In this document: piece after piece, positions 1 through 8,522 of the stretch
Numbering within the stretch: the first letter of the stretch is position 1
Layout: every line of letters begins with the position of its first letter
NCBI GenBank assembly: GCA_002345705.1
Contig: DDWO01000017.1
Coordinates: forward strand, 17,943-58,520
Source of the DNA: Acholeplasmataceae bacterium UBA2284
GTDB lineage: Bacteria > Bacillota_I > Bacilli_A > Acholeplasmatales > Acholeplasmataceae
Direction: 5' to 3'
DNA length: 40,578 nucleotides
Made by a program: the position numbers and the translations under genes
Notes under the pieces: generated by a model
The model's input: the letters and a program-made list of their open reading frames with translations, nothing else
Databases searched by the model: none
What the model was told of the DNA's origin: nothing

Positions 1-1232
1 TAATCGCTGGTTTTGTTTTAGGCTTTTTTATATCGGTTGCTGAACCAGGACTACTTGTTTTTTCAAATCAGGTTGACTTTGTCACCCAAGGTGAGATATC
101 ATCAATCAGTATTTTAATTAGTGTATCGATTGGATTAGCAATCATGATTGGATTAGGCTTTATTCGTATTATCTATAATCTACCACTTTATCGAATTTTA
201 CTTGTCTTATATTTAATTATTTTTGTTTTAGCATTTTTTACATCACCAGAATTTCTAGCAATCTCATTTGATGCATCAGGTGCGACAACTGGTGTGCTTG
301 CAGTTCCATTTTTACTTGCATTATCTATTGGTATCACAAAAATGAAAAAGGACAGTAAATCTTCGGAAAAGGATAGCTTTGGTCTTGTATCCATCGCATC
401 TACAGGAGCAATTATCGCGCTAATGATTCTTAGCTTTTTTAACAAAAATTTAGACTTTGCAGCACATATTCCTGAAGATATAGCAGATTCAACTGAAATC
501 ATCAATCCATTTCTTTCCATTTTATCTACAGTCTTCTATGATAGCTTTATGGCTTTATTACCCTTATTAATTATTTTATTCATTCTGCAAATAATTTTTT
601 TTAAGCTAACCAAAAGGGCATTTACTAAAATATTAAAGGGATTTGTTTATACATTAATAGGTCTATTTATCTTTCTAGTTGGAGTCAATGCAGGATTTAT
701 GGAGGTTGGTTCTAAAATAGGATATACGTTAGCACTTTTAGATCATAAAGTATATATCTTAATTATCGCTTTTCTCTTAGGTCTATTTACAATTGCTGCT
801 GAACCAGCAGTATCTGTACTAACTTATCAGATTGAAGATATTACATCAGGTTATGTGAAGAAGAAAGCAGTATTGATTCCTCTTTCTGTTGGTGTAGGAT
901 TTGCTATTATGCTTTCAATCTTAAAAATCTTAATACCTGAGTTACAGCTATGGCATATCTTATTACCAGGGTATATCATTTCACTAGCATTGATGTTTAT
1001 CGTTCCAAAGCTTTTTGTTGGTATAGCTTTTGATGCAGGGGGAGTTGCCACAGGTCCAATGACAGCAACCTTCATTCTTGCATTCACCACAGGAGCAGCG
1101 AATGCAACTCCAAGTGCTAATGTATTACTAGATGGCTTTGGAATGATTGCGCTGGTTGCACTTGCACCAATTATTACATTACAGTTATTAGGACTCGTCT
1201 TTAAAGTAAGATCGAGAAAAGGAGGTGTCTAA
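1..1232 (+). CDS. DUF1538 family membrane protein, 5'-truncated by window edge
   Basis: The reading frame is open from base 3, so the start codon lies outside the window and the ATG at 144 is internal. The product is an almost wholly hydrophobic multi-pass membrane protein made of two tandem copies of one unit. An Ala-Glu-Pro motif followed by a conserved Gln and Thr-x-Gly occurs at bases 39-47 and again at 798-806. A Phe-Asp-Ala-x-Gly-x-x-Thr-Gly motif occurs at about 267 and 1029. The spacing inside each copy is the same (76 and 77 codons). This is the pattern of DUF1538 proteins. As I recall, a two-component member (UmpAB) was reported as a cation/proton antiporter; transport here is inferred only. 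A PII-like gene follows at once, suggesting nucleotide- or metabolite-dependent control. Confidence 0.8.
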   Translation, partial: IAGFVLGFFISVAEPGLLVFSNQVDFVTQGEISSISILISVSIGLAIMIGLGFIRIIYNLPLYRILLVLYLIIFVLAFFTSPEFLAISFDASGATTGVLAVPFLLALSIGITKMKKDSKSSEKDSFGLVSIASTGAIIALMILSFFNKNLDFAAHIPEDIADSTEIINPFLSILSTVFYDSFMALLPLLIILFILQIIFFKLTKRAFTKILKGFVYTLIGLFIFLVGVNAGFMEVGSKIGYTLALLDHKVYILIIAFLLGLFTIAAEPAVSVLTYQIEDITSGYVKKKAVLIPLSVGVGFAIMLSILKILIPELQLWHILLPGYIISLALMFIVPKLFVGIAFDAGGVATGPMTATFILAFTTGAANATPSANVLLDGFGMIALVALAPIITLQLLGLVFKVRSRKGGV

Positions 1233-1233
1233 A

Positions 1234-1899
1234 ATGGAAAATATGTCGATGTTATCAAATTTTGAATTACTTTGTGTAATTGTCAATTATGGAGTTGGAA
1301 GTAAAGTACTAAAGTATGCAAAAGAAGAAGGTATCAAAGGTGGAACAATAATTTTAGGGAAAGGCACATATAAAAGACCAATACTTGAGTTTCTTGAGCT
1401 TACAGAAACGAGAAAAGAAATGGTTTTAATGATAGCGAGTCGAAAGATTATTAATCCAGCTCTTGAAGCGTTAAACGAAAGACTGAAACTATACAAACCA
1501 CATCATGGAATTGCTTTTGTAATCCCAGTGACTCAGTTTTTAGGTGCTGGAAAATATGAGTATGATGCAAAAAATGAAATCGGAGGTCATAACGTGACTG
1601 AATATAACGCGATATTTACAATAGTAGATAAGGGGTTTGGTGAAAAGGTAGTTGATGCAGCAACTCTTGCTGGTGCTAAAGGTGCAACCATCATCAATGC
1701 TAGAGGATCGGGCATTCATGAAACCAGCAAACTGTTTTCTATGGAGATTGAGCCAGAGAAAGAAATTGTTTTAATCCTTGCAGAAAAAACAATAGTCAAA
1801 CCAATCATCGACTCTATTTGTGAAGAACTAGATATTGAACAACCTGGTAACGGGGTCATCTTTGTTCAGGAAGTCCATCAAACCTATGGCATTAGATAA
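1234..1899 (+). CDS. Two-domain PII-like signalling protein
   Basis: The 221-residue product has two PII/GlnB-like ferredoxin-fold units joined by a linker, at roughly residues 8-105 and 118-221. The second is clearer: it has the Gly-Ala-x-Gly-Ala-Thr-Ile-Ile strand, an Arg-Gly-x-Gly turn, a Glu-Lys-Glu-Ile-Val-Leu-Ile strand and a Pro-Gly-x-Gly-x-Ile-Phe end like the PII C-terminal signature. PII proteins bind ATP/ADP and small effectors and act on partner proteins, often transporters. The ATG at 1234 is preferred over the GTG at 1225 because AGGAGGT (1220-1226) lies seven bases before it and the GTG falls within that site. The gene starts two bases after the DUF1538 stop, so the pair is probably co-translated and the membrane protein is the likely partner. 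Whether both domains bind nucleotide cannot be told by eye. Confidence 0.78.
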   Translation: MENMSMLSNFELLCVIVNYGVGSKVLKYAKEEGIKGGTIILGKGTYKRPILEFLELTETRKEMVLMIASRKIINPALEALNERLKLYKPHHGIAFVIPVTQFLGAGKYEYDAKNEIGGHNVTEYNAIFTIVDKGFGEKVVDAATLAGAKGATIINARGSGIHETSKLFSMEIEPEKEIVLILAEKTIVKPIIDSICEELDIEQPGNGVIFVQEVHQTYGIR

Positions 1900-3130
1900 A
1901 AAGGTTAAAAAAAGAAAGTTAAAACTACTCCCTTTTCTTGTTTTAGCAGCCATTATCTCCTATTTTTATATAGGTATTTTTCAGTTCAGTCGATGGTTGA
2001 ATTTTAGTGATGTTCATTCATCTTTATCGATACTAGATTATTTGCTATGGTTTTTTATAACCTTTTATCTATCATTAACAATCCATGAGCTTGGTCACTT
2101 TTTTTCCTTTGTTTTTCAAAAGGTTAAGCTTAGAGCATTATATATTACAATCTTTGTATTTCATAAAACAATCAAAGGCTGGAGATTTGCGATTAAGCCA
2201 AAGCTGATCGTTTTACTCGGAGGACTAGTTGTTCCTGACTTTGGTGATGTGAAAAATGATGAAGAATATAAAAAAGTTGTGAACAAATTTTCCAAGGCAT
2301 TGATTGCTGCACCGATTGTAACAATTTCTTTCTTGGTGATTACAATCATAGCCTTTATCCTATCCATGTTCTTAATACCGAATACAACATGGATTGGGAT
2401 ATCATATCTCATCATGCTATTTGCAATCCCTATCAATCTTTTGTTTATATATTCCTTTACCCTTTCTAATCCAATGTTTTATGGAGATTTTGTAGCATAT
2501 AAGAAAATAAAGACAGATGCTATCTTTGCTTTATCGATGATTATTCAATATTCTATATTTACCTTAACTGATTCAGAAGAATCTGATCACTATCTTTGGG
2601 AAAAATCAAAAAATATCTTGAGAGATATTCAAATTACTTCCTCACAATTTCATACAATGATTTTACTCAATTACATTGATGGTGTGATTAGAAGAGAAGA
2701 GAGCTTTGATCACGAAATTGATATTAAAATCAATAGAATTCCAATTCGAAGATATTTAAATAATGAACAAGGTTTAAATTTAGTTTATGATATAGTATGC
2801 TACCACTACTTTAATGGAAATGTGGATAGAGCGTATAAGCTTTATGACGATATCCAAAAGCTAGTAAGTGATAAGCTTGATGAAAAAATGCTTAGCTATT
2901 ACAAAAACAAATATATGCATATCTTAAATATCGAATATCAGGATCAATTCCTTTCAAACAAAGATAATTATTATATAGGAAATAACTGGATATTTGATAT
3001 ACTAGTTGATCCTTATGAAATGCTAAAGGCACATCATGAGATATTACCTTTTAAAGAGTATAGTACTCCAGTTCAAATTGAAGAAATTGAAGTTTTAAAT
3101 GAAGAGGAACAAAAAAGCGACTCAAATTAG
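1886..3130 (+). CDS. M50-type membrane zinc metalloprotease-like protein
   Basis: The 414-residue product has a basic N-terminus, several membrane segments and a HELGH zinc-protease motif at residues 67-71 inside a hydrophobic stretch, as in site-2-protease (M50) enzymes. A second element, Asn-Pro-x-x-Tyr-Gly-Asp at 195-201, sits at the end of a later membrane segment, where M50 enzymes carry their NPxDG-type motif with the third zinc ligand. Its order here is Gly-Asp rather than Asp-Gly, so this assignment is tentative. From about residue 220 the protein is polar and helical and may be a cytosolic substrate- or regulator-binding domain. The ATG at 1886 lies inside the PII gene (14-base overlap); an upstream TTG at 1835 is less likely. 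The stop codon lies in the loop of a terminator hairpin. The substrate is unknown. Confidence 0.62.
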   Translation: MALDKKVKKRKLKLLPFLVLAAIISYFYIGIFQFSRWLNFSDVHSSLSILDYLLWFFITFYLSLTIHELGHFFSFVFQKVKLRALYITIFVFHKTIKGWRFAIKPKLIVLLGGLVVPDFGDVKNDEEYKKVVNKFSKALIAAPIVTISFLVITIIAFILSMFLIPNTTWIGISYLIMLFAIPINLLFIYSFTLSNPMFYGDFVAYKKIKTDAIFALSMIIQYSIFTLTDSEESDHYLWEKSKNILRDIQITSSQFHTMILLNYIDGVIRREESFDHEIDIKINRIPIRRYLNNEQGLNLVYDIVCYHYFNGNVDRAYKLYDDIQKLVSDKLDEKMLSYYKNKYMHILNIEYQDQFLSNKDNYYIGNNWIFDILVDPYEMLKAHHEILPFKEYSTPVQIEEIEVLNEEEQKSDSN

Positions 3131-3139
3131 AGTCGCTTT
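3111..3139 (-). terminator. Bidirectional terminator between protease gene and tRNA-Thr
   Basis: A perfect 10-bp stem (3114-3123 with 3130-3139) has a 6-base loop that contains the stop codon of the + strand gene. On the minus strand it is followed by six T residues, so it is a strong intrinsic terminator for the tRNA. On the plus strand the T tract is weak. Confidence 0.8.
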
Positions 3140-3149
3140 GCTATTTAAC

Positions 3150-3223
3150 TGGTGCCCCCAACGAGAATCGAACTTGTATTTCAGCATTACCATTGCTGCG
3201 TTTTACCACTAAACTATGGGGGC
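3150..3223 (-). tRNA. tRNA-Thr (anticodon GGT)
   Basis: Read on the minus strand this folds as a cloverleaf. It has a 7-bp acceptor stem (3217-3223 with 3154-3160), a 4-bp D stem with a GG-containing loop, and a 5-bp anticodon stem with loop ATGGTAA. That gives anticodon GGT, which reads ACC/ACU. A 4-base variable loop and a T arm with one A-C mismatch and a TTCGATT loop follow. Discriminator A is followed by an encoded CCA (3150-3152). The gene is monocistronic, with a near-consensus promoter and its own terminator. Confidence 0.93.
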
Positions 3224-3258
3224 TTTCATGCCTAGATTTGTTTATTCATGCATTAACG

Positions 3259-3287
3259 ATTTTATCGTAAAAAGAAATGATTGTCAA
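3259..3287 (-). promoter_or_regulatory. Sigma-A-type promoter of tRNA-Thr
   Basis: On the minus strand there is a perfect -35 TTGACA (3282-3287), a 17-base spacer and a -10 TAAAAT (3259-3264). The -10 lies 35 bases before the mature tRNA 5' end. Confidence 0.85.
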
Positions 3288-3380
3288 TTCATATCAATAA
3301 AAAGTAGTTTTTTTGGGTATTAATAAATATAAGACTTTTGTATAGAAAAGTTTTATTATAGTAAGAATGTAGTACTTAAA

Positions 3381-3389
3381 TGTTATAAT
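3381..3389 (+). promoter_or_regulatory. Extended -10 promoter of the endonuclease gene
   Basis: TGTTATAAT combines a consensus -10 with an extended TG element, 32 bases before the start codon. No good -35 is visible at 17 bases, which is typical of extended -10 promoters. Confidence 0.65.
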
Positions 3390-3421
3390 AAATTCATAAT
3401 TTATTAGTGGAGGAATATGAA

Positions 3422-4402
3422 ATGGCAAGCAAAATCAAGAAACAAGTAAAGAAAAGTGTGAGAAAAGTTAAAAAGTCGCCTACATATAAATTCACTTCCA
3501 TTATTTTAGCTATCATATTAGTAGCTGCAGGATATTATTACGCAACCTATATGATGCCTGATGCTCCAAACTATAGTGCAAATCAAAATGAGGACGGTTT
3601 TTATTATTATACATTAGTGAACTCTGGAGATTATTACTTTGACGCAAATGATTTAATAGGTGATGATTTAAAGGATGAACTTAATCAAATATTAAACACT
3701 GGATTTACTCCTACAACATACGGAGAGGCGAAAACATATTTAGCAATAGCTGATCAAAGCTTAACAGATTCAACTAAGGTATATAACGTTTATAACGGTG
3801 CTTTAGTTAACGCTGAATGGGATTCTGTTTCATGGCATAGAGAGCACATATGGCCAAACTCAAGATTAGGTATAGATAGAGTTAATGATTCAAGTAGAAA
3901 TCAAGGCTCAGATCTTCATAATTTAAGAGCAATCACTCCAAGTGTGAATTCAAGCAGAAGTGATCGCTTCTATTTAGATGCTTCAGGGGAAAATCAAACT
4001 GTTACTGGTGGAGGCTATTATCCAGGAGATGATCATAAGGGTGATGTCGCTAGAATTATCTTATATATGGCAGTTATGTATGATTTCTTAATTGTTACTG
4101 ATGAGGGATTAGAGGATGAATCCAATCACTATACAATGGCTGGAGCAAAGATGGGTAAACTATCAATTCTCCTAGAATGGCATAAGGAAGACCCAGTTGA
4201 TGATTTTGAAAGAAGTAGAAATCAACATATCTTTGAAGCACAAGGCAATAGAAACCCATTTATAGATAAACCAGAATATGTTCATTTAATTTGGGAAGAT
4301 AAAACCATTGATGAACTCACAGAAACGAATCCTTTGTTTATCCAAAATTCTCATCTGATGCTGGATTTGATTATATCGAAAAGAGGAATATTATATGTCT
4401 AG
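3422..4402 (+). CDS. Membrane-anchored endonuclease I family nuclease
   Basis: The 326-residue protein has a very basic N-terminus (residues 3-23) and one membrane segment (about 24-44). An extracellular endonuclease I domain of the EndA/NucM type follows. The beta-beta-alpha-metal core is visible as His-Arg-Glu-His-x-Trp-Pro-x-Ser (139-147), then Gly-Ser-Asp-Leu-His-Asn-Leu, an Asn-x-x-Arg-Ser-x-Arg stretch, and a late Arg-Asn-Gln-x-Ile-Phe-Glu-x-Gln-Gly-Asn-Arg-Asn-Pro-Phe block. Family members are non-specific DNases/RNases; at the surface such an enzyme would supply nucleotides or process DNA during uptake. The ATG at 3422 is chosen because GGAGG at 3409-3413 is eight bases upstream; the GTG at 3407 would leave no binding site. 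It overlaps the next gene by eight bases. Confidence 0.85.
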   Translation: MASKIKKQVKKSVRKVKKSPTYKFTSIILAIILVAAGYYYATYMMPDAPNYSANQNEDGFYYYTLVNSGDYYFDANDLIGDDLKDELNQILNTGFTPTTYGEAKTYLAIADQSLTDSTKVYNVYNGALVNAEWDSVSWHREHIWPNSRLGIDRVNDSSRNQGSDLHNLRAITPSVNSSRSDRFYLDASGENQTVTGGGYYPGDDHKGDVARIILYMAVMYDFLIVTDEGLEDESNHYTMAGAKMGKLSILLEWHKEDPVDDFERSRNQHIFEAQGNRNPFIDKPEYVHLIWEDKTIDELTETNPLFIQNSHLMLDLIISKRGILYV

Positions 4403-4796
4403 TTCATATCTATTAACAAAGGGAACCTATTTTATAGGGGACCCTGCAATCATGATTAAAAAAACAGATGAAGGCGACAAATTTATAACAACACTTTGGG
4501 ATTTATTTTATAAGGATATGAATAAATTCCAAAAATTAACAATTGATAACGTAACAATCATAATCACTAGAACTGCAGAGGGTGATGGATTATATGGAGA
4601 TGTTGGAACTGATACCGGAACAATCTGTATTCTAAGACTTGAAGATATCCAAAATGATGTAAGATTTAATGCAAATACGACCCTTCATGGATGTCACTAC
4701 TTAAATGTAGTATCAGAAGAAGCAGTTACAGTCAAAGACTTTAACATTTATTTTGATAGCGGATATCAAGTGATAACAAATTCTGACACTGAATGA
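4395..4796 (+). CDS. Small protein of unknown function, GDP-motif type
   Basis: The 133-residue soluble protein has no membrane segment. It begins with Tyr-Phe-Ile-Gly-Asp-Pro near residue 12, has Trp-Asp-x-Phe near 35, then Gly-Asp-Gly-x-Tyr-Gly and Asp-x-Gly-x-Ile-x-x-Leu around residues 69-83. This layout resembles small phage/bacterial hypothetical proteins that open with a Gly-Asp-Pro-Cys-Tyr motif and carry a mid-protein Gly-Asp-Gly-x-Tyr, although the Cys is Ala here. That similarity is from memory and no function follows from it. Start 4395 overlaps the nuclease stop by eight bases and has an AAGAGGA site seven bases upstream, so it is co-transcribed and translationally coupled with the nuclease. 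A role linked to the nuclease, such as cytosolic protection, is only conjecture. Confidence 0.7.
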   Translation: MSSSYLLTKGTYFIGDPAIMIKKTDEGDKFITTLWDLFYKDMNKFQKLTIDNVTIIITRTAEGDGLYGDVGTDTGTICILRLEDIQNDVRFNANTTLHGCHYLNVVSEEAVTVKDFNIYFDSGYQVITNSDTE

Positions 4797-4805
4797 AAAA
4801 AGATG

Positions 4806-4825
4806 AAGAGCCCTATGGGCTTTTT
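4806..4825 (+). terminator. Intrinsic terminator after the endonuclease pair
   Basis: Stem AGCCC/GGGCT (4809-4813 with 4817-4821) has a 3-base loop, is extended by A-T/G-T pairs, and ends in five T residues. Confidence 0.8.
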
Positions 4826-4849
4826 GTACGAAATGTGATTATTTAGCGA

Positions 4850-4879
4850 TTGCTATTTAATTCAGTAGCATTATATGAT
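4850..4879 (+). promoter_or_regulatory. Possible promoter of the ABC exporter pair
   Basis: TTGCTA (4850-4855) and TATGAT (4874-4879) are separated by 18 bases, 29 bases before the start codon. The match to consensus is moderate. Confidence 0.4.
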
Positions 4880-4908
4880 ATATTTTTCTATGTAGAGGAT
4901 GTGTTTTT

Positions 4909-6645
4909 ATGAAGATGATCTTAAGATTAGTCAAACCCTATTGGCGAATGCTCACCATTTCATTGACCTTTAAGTCTGTTGGTGCACTTGCTGATTTATT
5001 TTTGCCTTGGCTAATTGCTTATATGATCGATACTGAAATTCCTAGACTTCAAGGGGATTCCACATCTAATTTAAATAGCTTATATATACTTGGTGGTTGG
5101 ATGGTTTTAATCGCCTTTTTAGGCTTATATTTAAACGTAGCTGCGAATAGAAAAGCAGAAATGATTGCTGCTTTATCGGTAAAAGGTCTTAGACATGACC
5201 TATTTTCTAAGATTGAAAGATTATCAGCAAATCAAGTGGATCAAATTACTAGACCATCATTAATTTCAAGAATGACCACAGATACCTATAGTATGTATAA
5301 TGCAACAGCATCGATGCAACGCTTAGGTGTACGTGCACCAGTTCTTTTAATAGGTGGAGTATTGATGTCACTCTTACTCGATCCATTACTCACATTAATT
5401 ATGGTTGCTATTCTGCCACTGATTACAATTATTGTCTATTTCACATCAAGAAAAGGGATTCCACTCTATAAGAAGAGTCAAGGATATGTGGATTTACTCG
5501 TTAGAAAGCTAAGAGAATATATCACAGGAGCGAGAGTAGTTCGCGCATTATCAATGAGCGAACACGAGATGAATGCTTTTGATGAAGCCAATCAAAATAC
5601 TGTCGATGCAGAATTAAAGGCTAATATTACGATGGCTAAAATCAATCCAATGATGAATACAGTCATGAACATCGGATTAGTGCTTGTTTTAGTAGCTGGC
5701 GCATATCGAATTGCAGAAGGTCAAACTGAAATTGGTAAAATCATGGCCTTCGTTACCTATTTTACAATTATATTGAATGCGATGATGAGTATTACTAGAG
5801 TGTTTGTACTCGCTTCAAGAGCAACAGCTTCAGCAGAGCGTATTGATGAAGTTCTTGATATGCCAGTTGATATGGTAGATGGTATTGAACTCATTGAAAA
5901 GAATCCATCTTTACCAATTATTGAATTTAGAAATGTCTATTTTTCCTATAACCAAAAGGAAAGTAACCTTAAAAATATAAGCTTTAAATTATACCAAGGT
6001 CAGACTCTAGGAATCATTGGAGCGACTGGATCAGGTAAAACCACAATTATTAATCTACTCATGCGTTTTTATGATGTGGATTCAGGATCTATCCTATTCT
6101 TTGGAAAGAATATTAAAGATATTTCACAAAATGATTTAAGAAAAAGAATCGGTGTCGTTTTCCAAAACGATTTAATATTCGCAGATTCTATATTTGGAAA
6201 TATTCAATTCAATCGTAATGCAATAACAGATGAAGACATTGAAACAGCAACACGTGTTGCTCAAGCAGAATTTATCTATGAAAAAGCGAATGAAATGAAT
6301 CATCAAATGGCTCAAAAAGGTATGAATCTTTCAGGCGGTCAAAAACAAAGAGTATTAATCGCAAGAGCTGTTGCTGGTAAACCAGATATTATGGTTTTAG
6401 ATGATGCATCATCAGCGTTGGATTATAAAACAGATATGAACATGAGAAAATCCTTGAAAAAAGAACTTAAGGACACAACCATGATTATTATTGCTCAACG
6501 AATTTCTAGCTTAAGAGATTCCGATTTAATTCTTCTAATTGAAGATGGTGAAATTCTTGATTCAGGTACACACCAAGAGCTCATGGAATCATCAGAAATG
6601 TATCAAGAAATAGCTTACTACCAATTAGGGGGTGAGCAAAAATGA
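4909..6645 (+). CDS. ABC exporter half-transporter with degenerate ATPase site
   Basis: The 578-residue protein has an N-terminal type-IV exporter membrane domain (six segments, about 1-310) and a C-terminal nucleotide-binding domain. Walker A is Gly371-Ala-Thr-Gly-Ser-Gly-Lys377-Thr and the signature LSGGQ is at 474-478. The catalytic Glu after Walker B is replaced by Asp (Asp498-Asp499), and the switch His by Gln530. These are the changes found in the degenerate-site subunit of heterodimeric exporters such as TM287/288 and BmrCD. The partner gene starts inside this stop codon (ATGA overlap), so they almost certainly form one heterodimer. The substrate could be a drug, lipid or peptide; the sequence does not say. 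Confidence 0.9.
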   Translation: MKMILRLVKPYWRMLTISLTFKSVGALADLFLPWLIAYMIDTEIPRLQGDSTSNLNSLYILGGWMVLIAFLGLYLNVAANRKAEMIAALSVKGLRHDLFSKIERLSANQVDQITRPSLISRMTTDTYSMYNATASMQRLGVRAPVLLIGGVLMSLLLDPLLTLIMVAILPLITIIVYFTSRKGIPLYKKSQGYVDLLVRKLREYITGARVVRALSMSEHEMNAFDEANQNTVDAELKANITMAKINPMMNTVMNIGLVLVLVAGAYRIAEGQTEIGKIMAFVTYFTIILNAMMSITRVFVLASRATASAERIDEVLDMPVDMVDGIELIEKNPSLPIIEFRNVYFSYNQKESNLKNISFKLYQGQTLGIIGATGSGKTTIINLLMRFYDVDSGSILFFGKNIKDISQNDLRKRIGVVFQNDLIFADSIFGNIQFNRNAITDEDIETATRVAQAEFIYEKANEMNHQMAQKGMNLSGGQKQRVLIARAVAGKPDIMVLDDASSALDYKTDMNMRKSLKKELKDTTMIIIAQRISSLRDSDLILLIEDGEILDSGTHQELMESSEMYQEIAYYQLGGEQK

Positions 6646-8423
6646 TGTATGCAGGAAAACAGGGCAGAGGTAAAAATGATGGCTCTGATAAAGCAAGAAA
6701 TACCAAATATGTATTAAAAAGACTTTGGAGTTACTTATATTTCTATAAGGGCAAGCTTGCCTTAGCTATCTTCTTAACGATTATAGCTAACGCATTATCT
6801 CTTGTAGGACCTTATTTAACAGGTAGAACCATATCAGCAATGGAAGGCGGAGTTAATTTTGAACTCGTATTCTTCTTTGCTGGTTTAATGATTTTCTTCT
6901 ATCTTTTAAGCTCTCTATTAAGCTATCTTTTAGCGGTTGCTATGACAAAGATATCTCAAAGTGTTGTTTATAAGATGAGAAAAGATTTATTTGAGAAGCT
7001 AAATAAAGTATCTATTTCTTATTTTGATAGAAATCAAACAGGAGATATTATATCTAAAATGAGCTATGACATTGATACCATCAATACCTCACTCGCAAAT
7101 GATGTCATCTCTATCTTTACATCGATTATTACAGTTACCATATCATTTGTCATGATGTTAATCATGTCACCAATCCTTGTATTGGTATTTGTTCTAACCA
7201 TTCCAATATCAGTCGTTATCACTAGAGTATTATCTAAAATAGTTAAAAAGAAATATCGATTAAGAAATCAAAAATTAGGTGAACTAAACGGGTTTGCTGA
7301 AGAAATGATCACTGGACAAAGAACCATCCAATCCTATGTTCAAGAAGAATCAATCCTCCAAAAGTTTGATGAAATCAATGATGCAGCAGCAACTGCATCC
7401 TATGAGGCAGGCTACTATTCAACAGCAGTCGGACCATCTGTTAACTTTGTATCTAACCTATCGGTAGCCTTAGTCGGTGTCTTTGGTGGTATACTCTATT
7501 TCTTTGGTTCCATCGATATCGGAAAGCTCGCTAGCTTTACCCTATATTCAAGAAGATTCTCCGGACCAATCAATCAGATGTCAAATATTATCGCAGATAT
7601 CCAAAGTGCACTTGCAGCCTCTGAGCGTGTATTCAACGTCCTTGATCAACCAGATGAACCAAAGGATATTGAAAATGCAATCGATTATCAATATGCAGTA
7701 GGAGAAGTAGAATTTAAGGATGTTTCATTTAGCTATGTTGAAAATACTCCTGTATTATCACATGTATCATTTAAAGCTCCAAAGGGCAGTGTGATTGCTA
7801 TAGTTGGACCAACAGGAGCAGGAAAAACTACATTAGTGAACTTATTAATGCGCTTCTATGACGTCCAAGAAGGCGATATTATTATCGATGGTAATCCAAC
7901 TAGGAACTTAACTAGAAAGAGCCTTAGAACTGCATTCTCAATGGTTTTGCAGGACACTTGGATCTTCCATGGCACTGTATTTGAAAACATTGCATATGGA
8001 AATGGCAATGTCAGTCGAATTGAAGTTGAAGAAGCTGCTAAAAAGGCTAGAATCCATTCCTTTATTGCACATCTACCAAATGGCTATGACACCATCCTAA
8101 CCGATGAAGGGATTAACATCTCTAAGGGTCAAAAACAATTACTGGTCATCGCAAGAGCTATTCTATCTAAAACAAAGATGCTTATTCTTGATGAAGCAAC
8201 CTCCAATGTAGATACACATACTGAAGTTCAAATCCAAAAAGCAATGCTCGCACTGATGGAAAATAAGACAACTTTCGTCATTGCTCATCGCTTATCTACC
8301 ATTCAAAATGCTGATTTAATTCTTGTTGTAAATGATGGAAACATCATAGAACAGGGCACACATAGTGAGTTATTGGAGAAGAAAGGCTTTTATAATGAAC
8401 TTTATCAAAGTCAATTTGTGTAA
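6642..8423 (+). CDS. ABC exporter half-transporter with intact ATPase residues
   Basis: The 593-residue protein has a polar N-terminal tail (about 1-35), six membrane segments and a nucleotide-binding domain. Walker A is Gly389-Pro-Thr-Gly-Ala-Gly-Lys395, Walker B ends Asp517-Glu518 and the switch His is at 549, all canonical. The signature is ISKGQ (493-497) instead of LSGGQ. This signature pairs across the dimer with the degenerate Walker motifs of the upstream subunit, so the two defects fall in the same composite site and the other site is fully canonical. Start 6642 or the adjacent ATG at 6645 both fit the G-rich ribosome site at 6628-6635. No terminator follows; transcription may read into cspA. 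Confidence 0.9.
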   Translation: MMYAGKQGRGKNDGSDKARNTKYVLKRLWSYLYFYKGKLALAIFLTIIANALSLVGPYLTGRTISAMEGGVNFELVFFFAGLMIFFYLLSSLLSYLLAVAMTKISQSVVYKMRKDLFEKLNKVSISYFDRNQTGDIISKMSYDIDTINTSLANDVISIFTSIITVTISFVMMLIMSPILVLVFVLTIPISVVITRVLSKIVKKKYRLRNQKLGELNGFAEEMITGQRTIQSYVQEESILQKFDEINDAAATASYEAGYYSTAVGPSVNFVSNLSVALVGVFGGILYFFGSIDIGKLASFTLYSRRFSGPINQMSNIIADIQSALAASERVFNVLDQPDEPKDIENAIDYQYAVGEVEFKDVSFSYVENTPVLSHVSFKAPKGSVIAIVGPTGAGKTTLVNLLMRFYDVQEGDIIIDGNPTRNLTRKSLRTAFSMVLQDTWIFHGTVFENIAYGNGNVSRIEVEEAAKKARIHSFIAHLPNGYDTILTDEGINISKGQKQLLVIARAILSKTKMLILDEATSNVDTHTEVQIQKAMLALMENKTTFVIAHRLSTIQNADLILVVNDGNIIEQGTHSELLEKKGFYNELYQSQFV

Positions 8424-8447
8424 ATAAAACTTTATTGTCGTAATTCC

Positions 8448-8476
8448 TTGTAATTCTTAAATCAGTTGTGTATAAT
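8448..8476 (+). promoter_or_regulatory. Promoter of cspA
   Basis: TTGTAA (8448-8453), a 17-base spacer and a perfect TATAAT (8471-8476). The predicted leader is only about 40 bases, too short for the long cold-shock leader known from E. coli cspA. Confidence 0.8.
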
Positions 8477-8522
8477 GTAAATAGGCATTAAGTTGTCAAG
8501 TAAATATTAAAGGAGTATCGTA

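Noticed and set aside
8477..8522. Cold-shock RNA thermosensor in the cspA leader
   Set aside because: The predicted leader is only about 40 bases and shows no long pairing; the known thermosensor leaders are over 100 bases.
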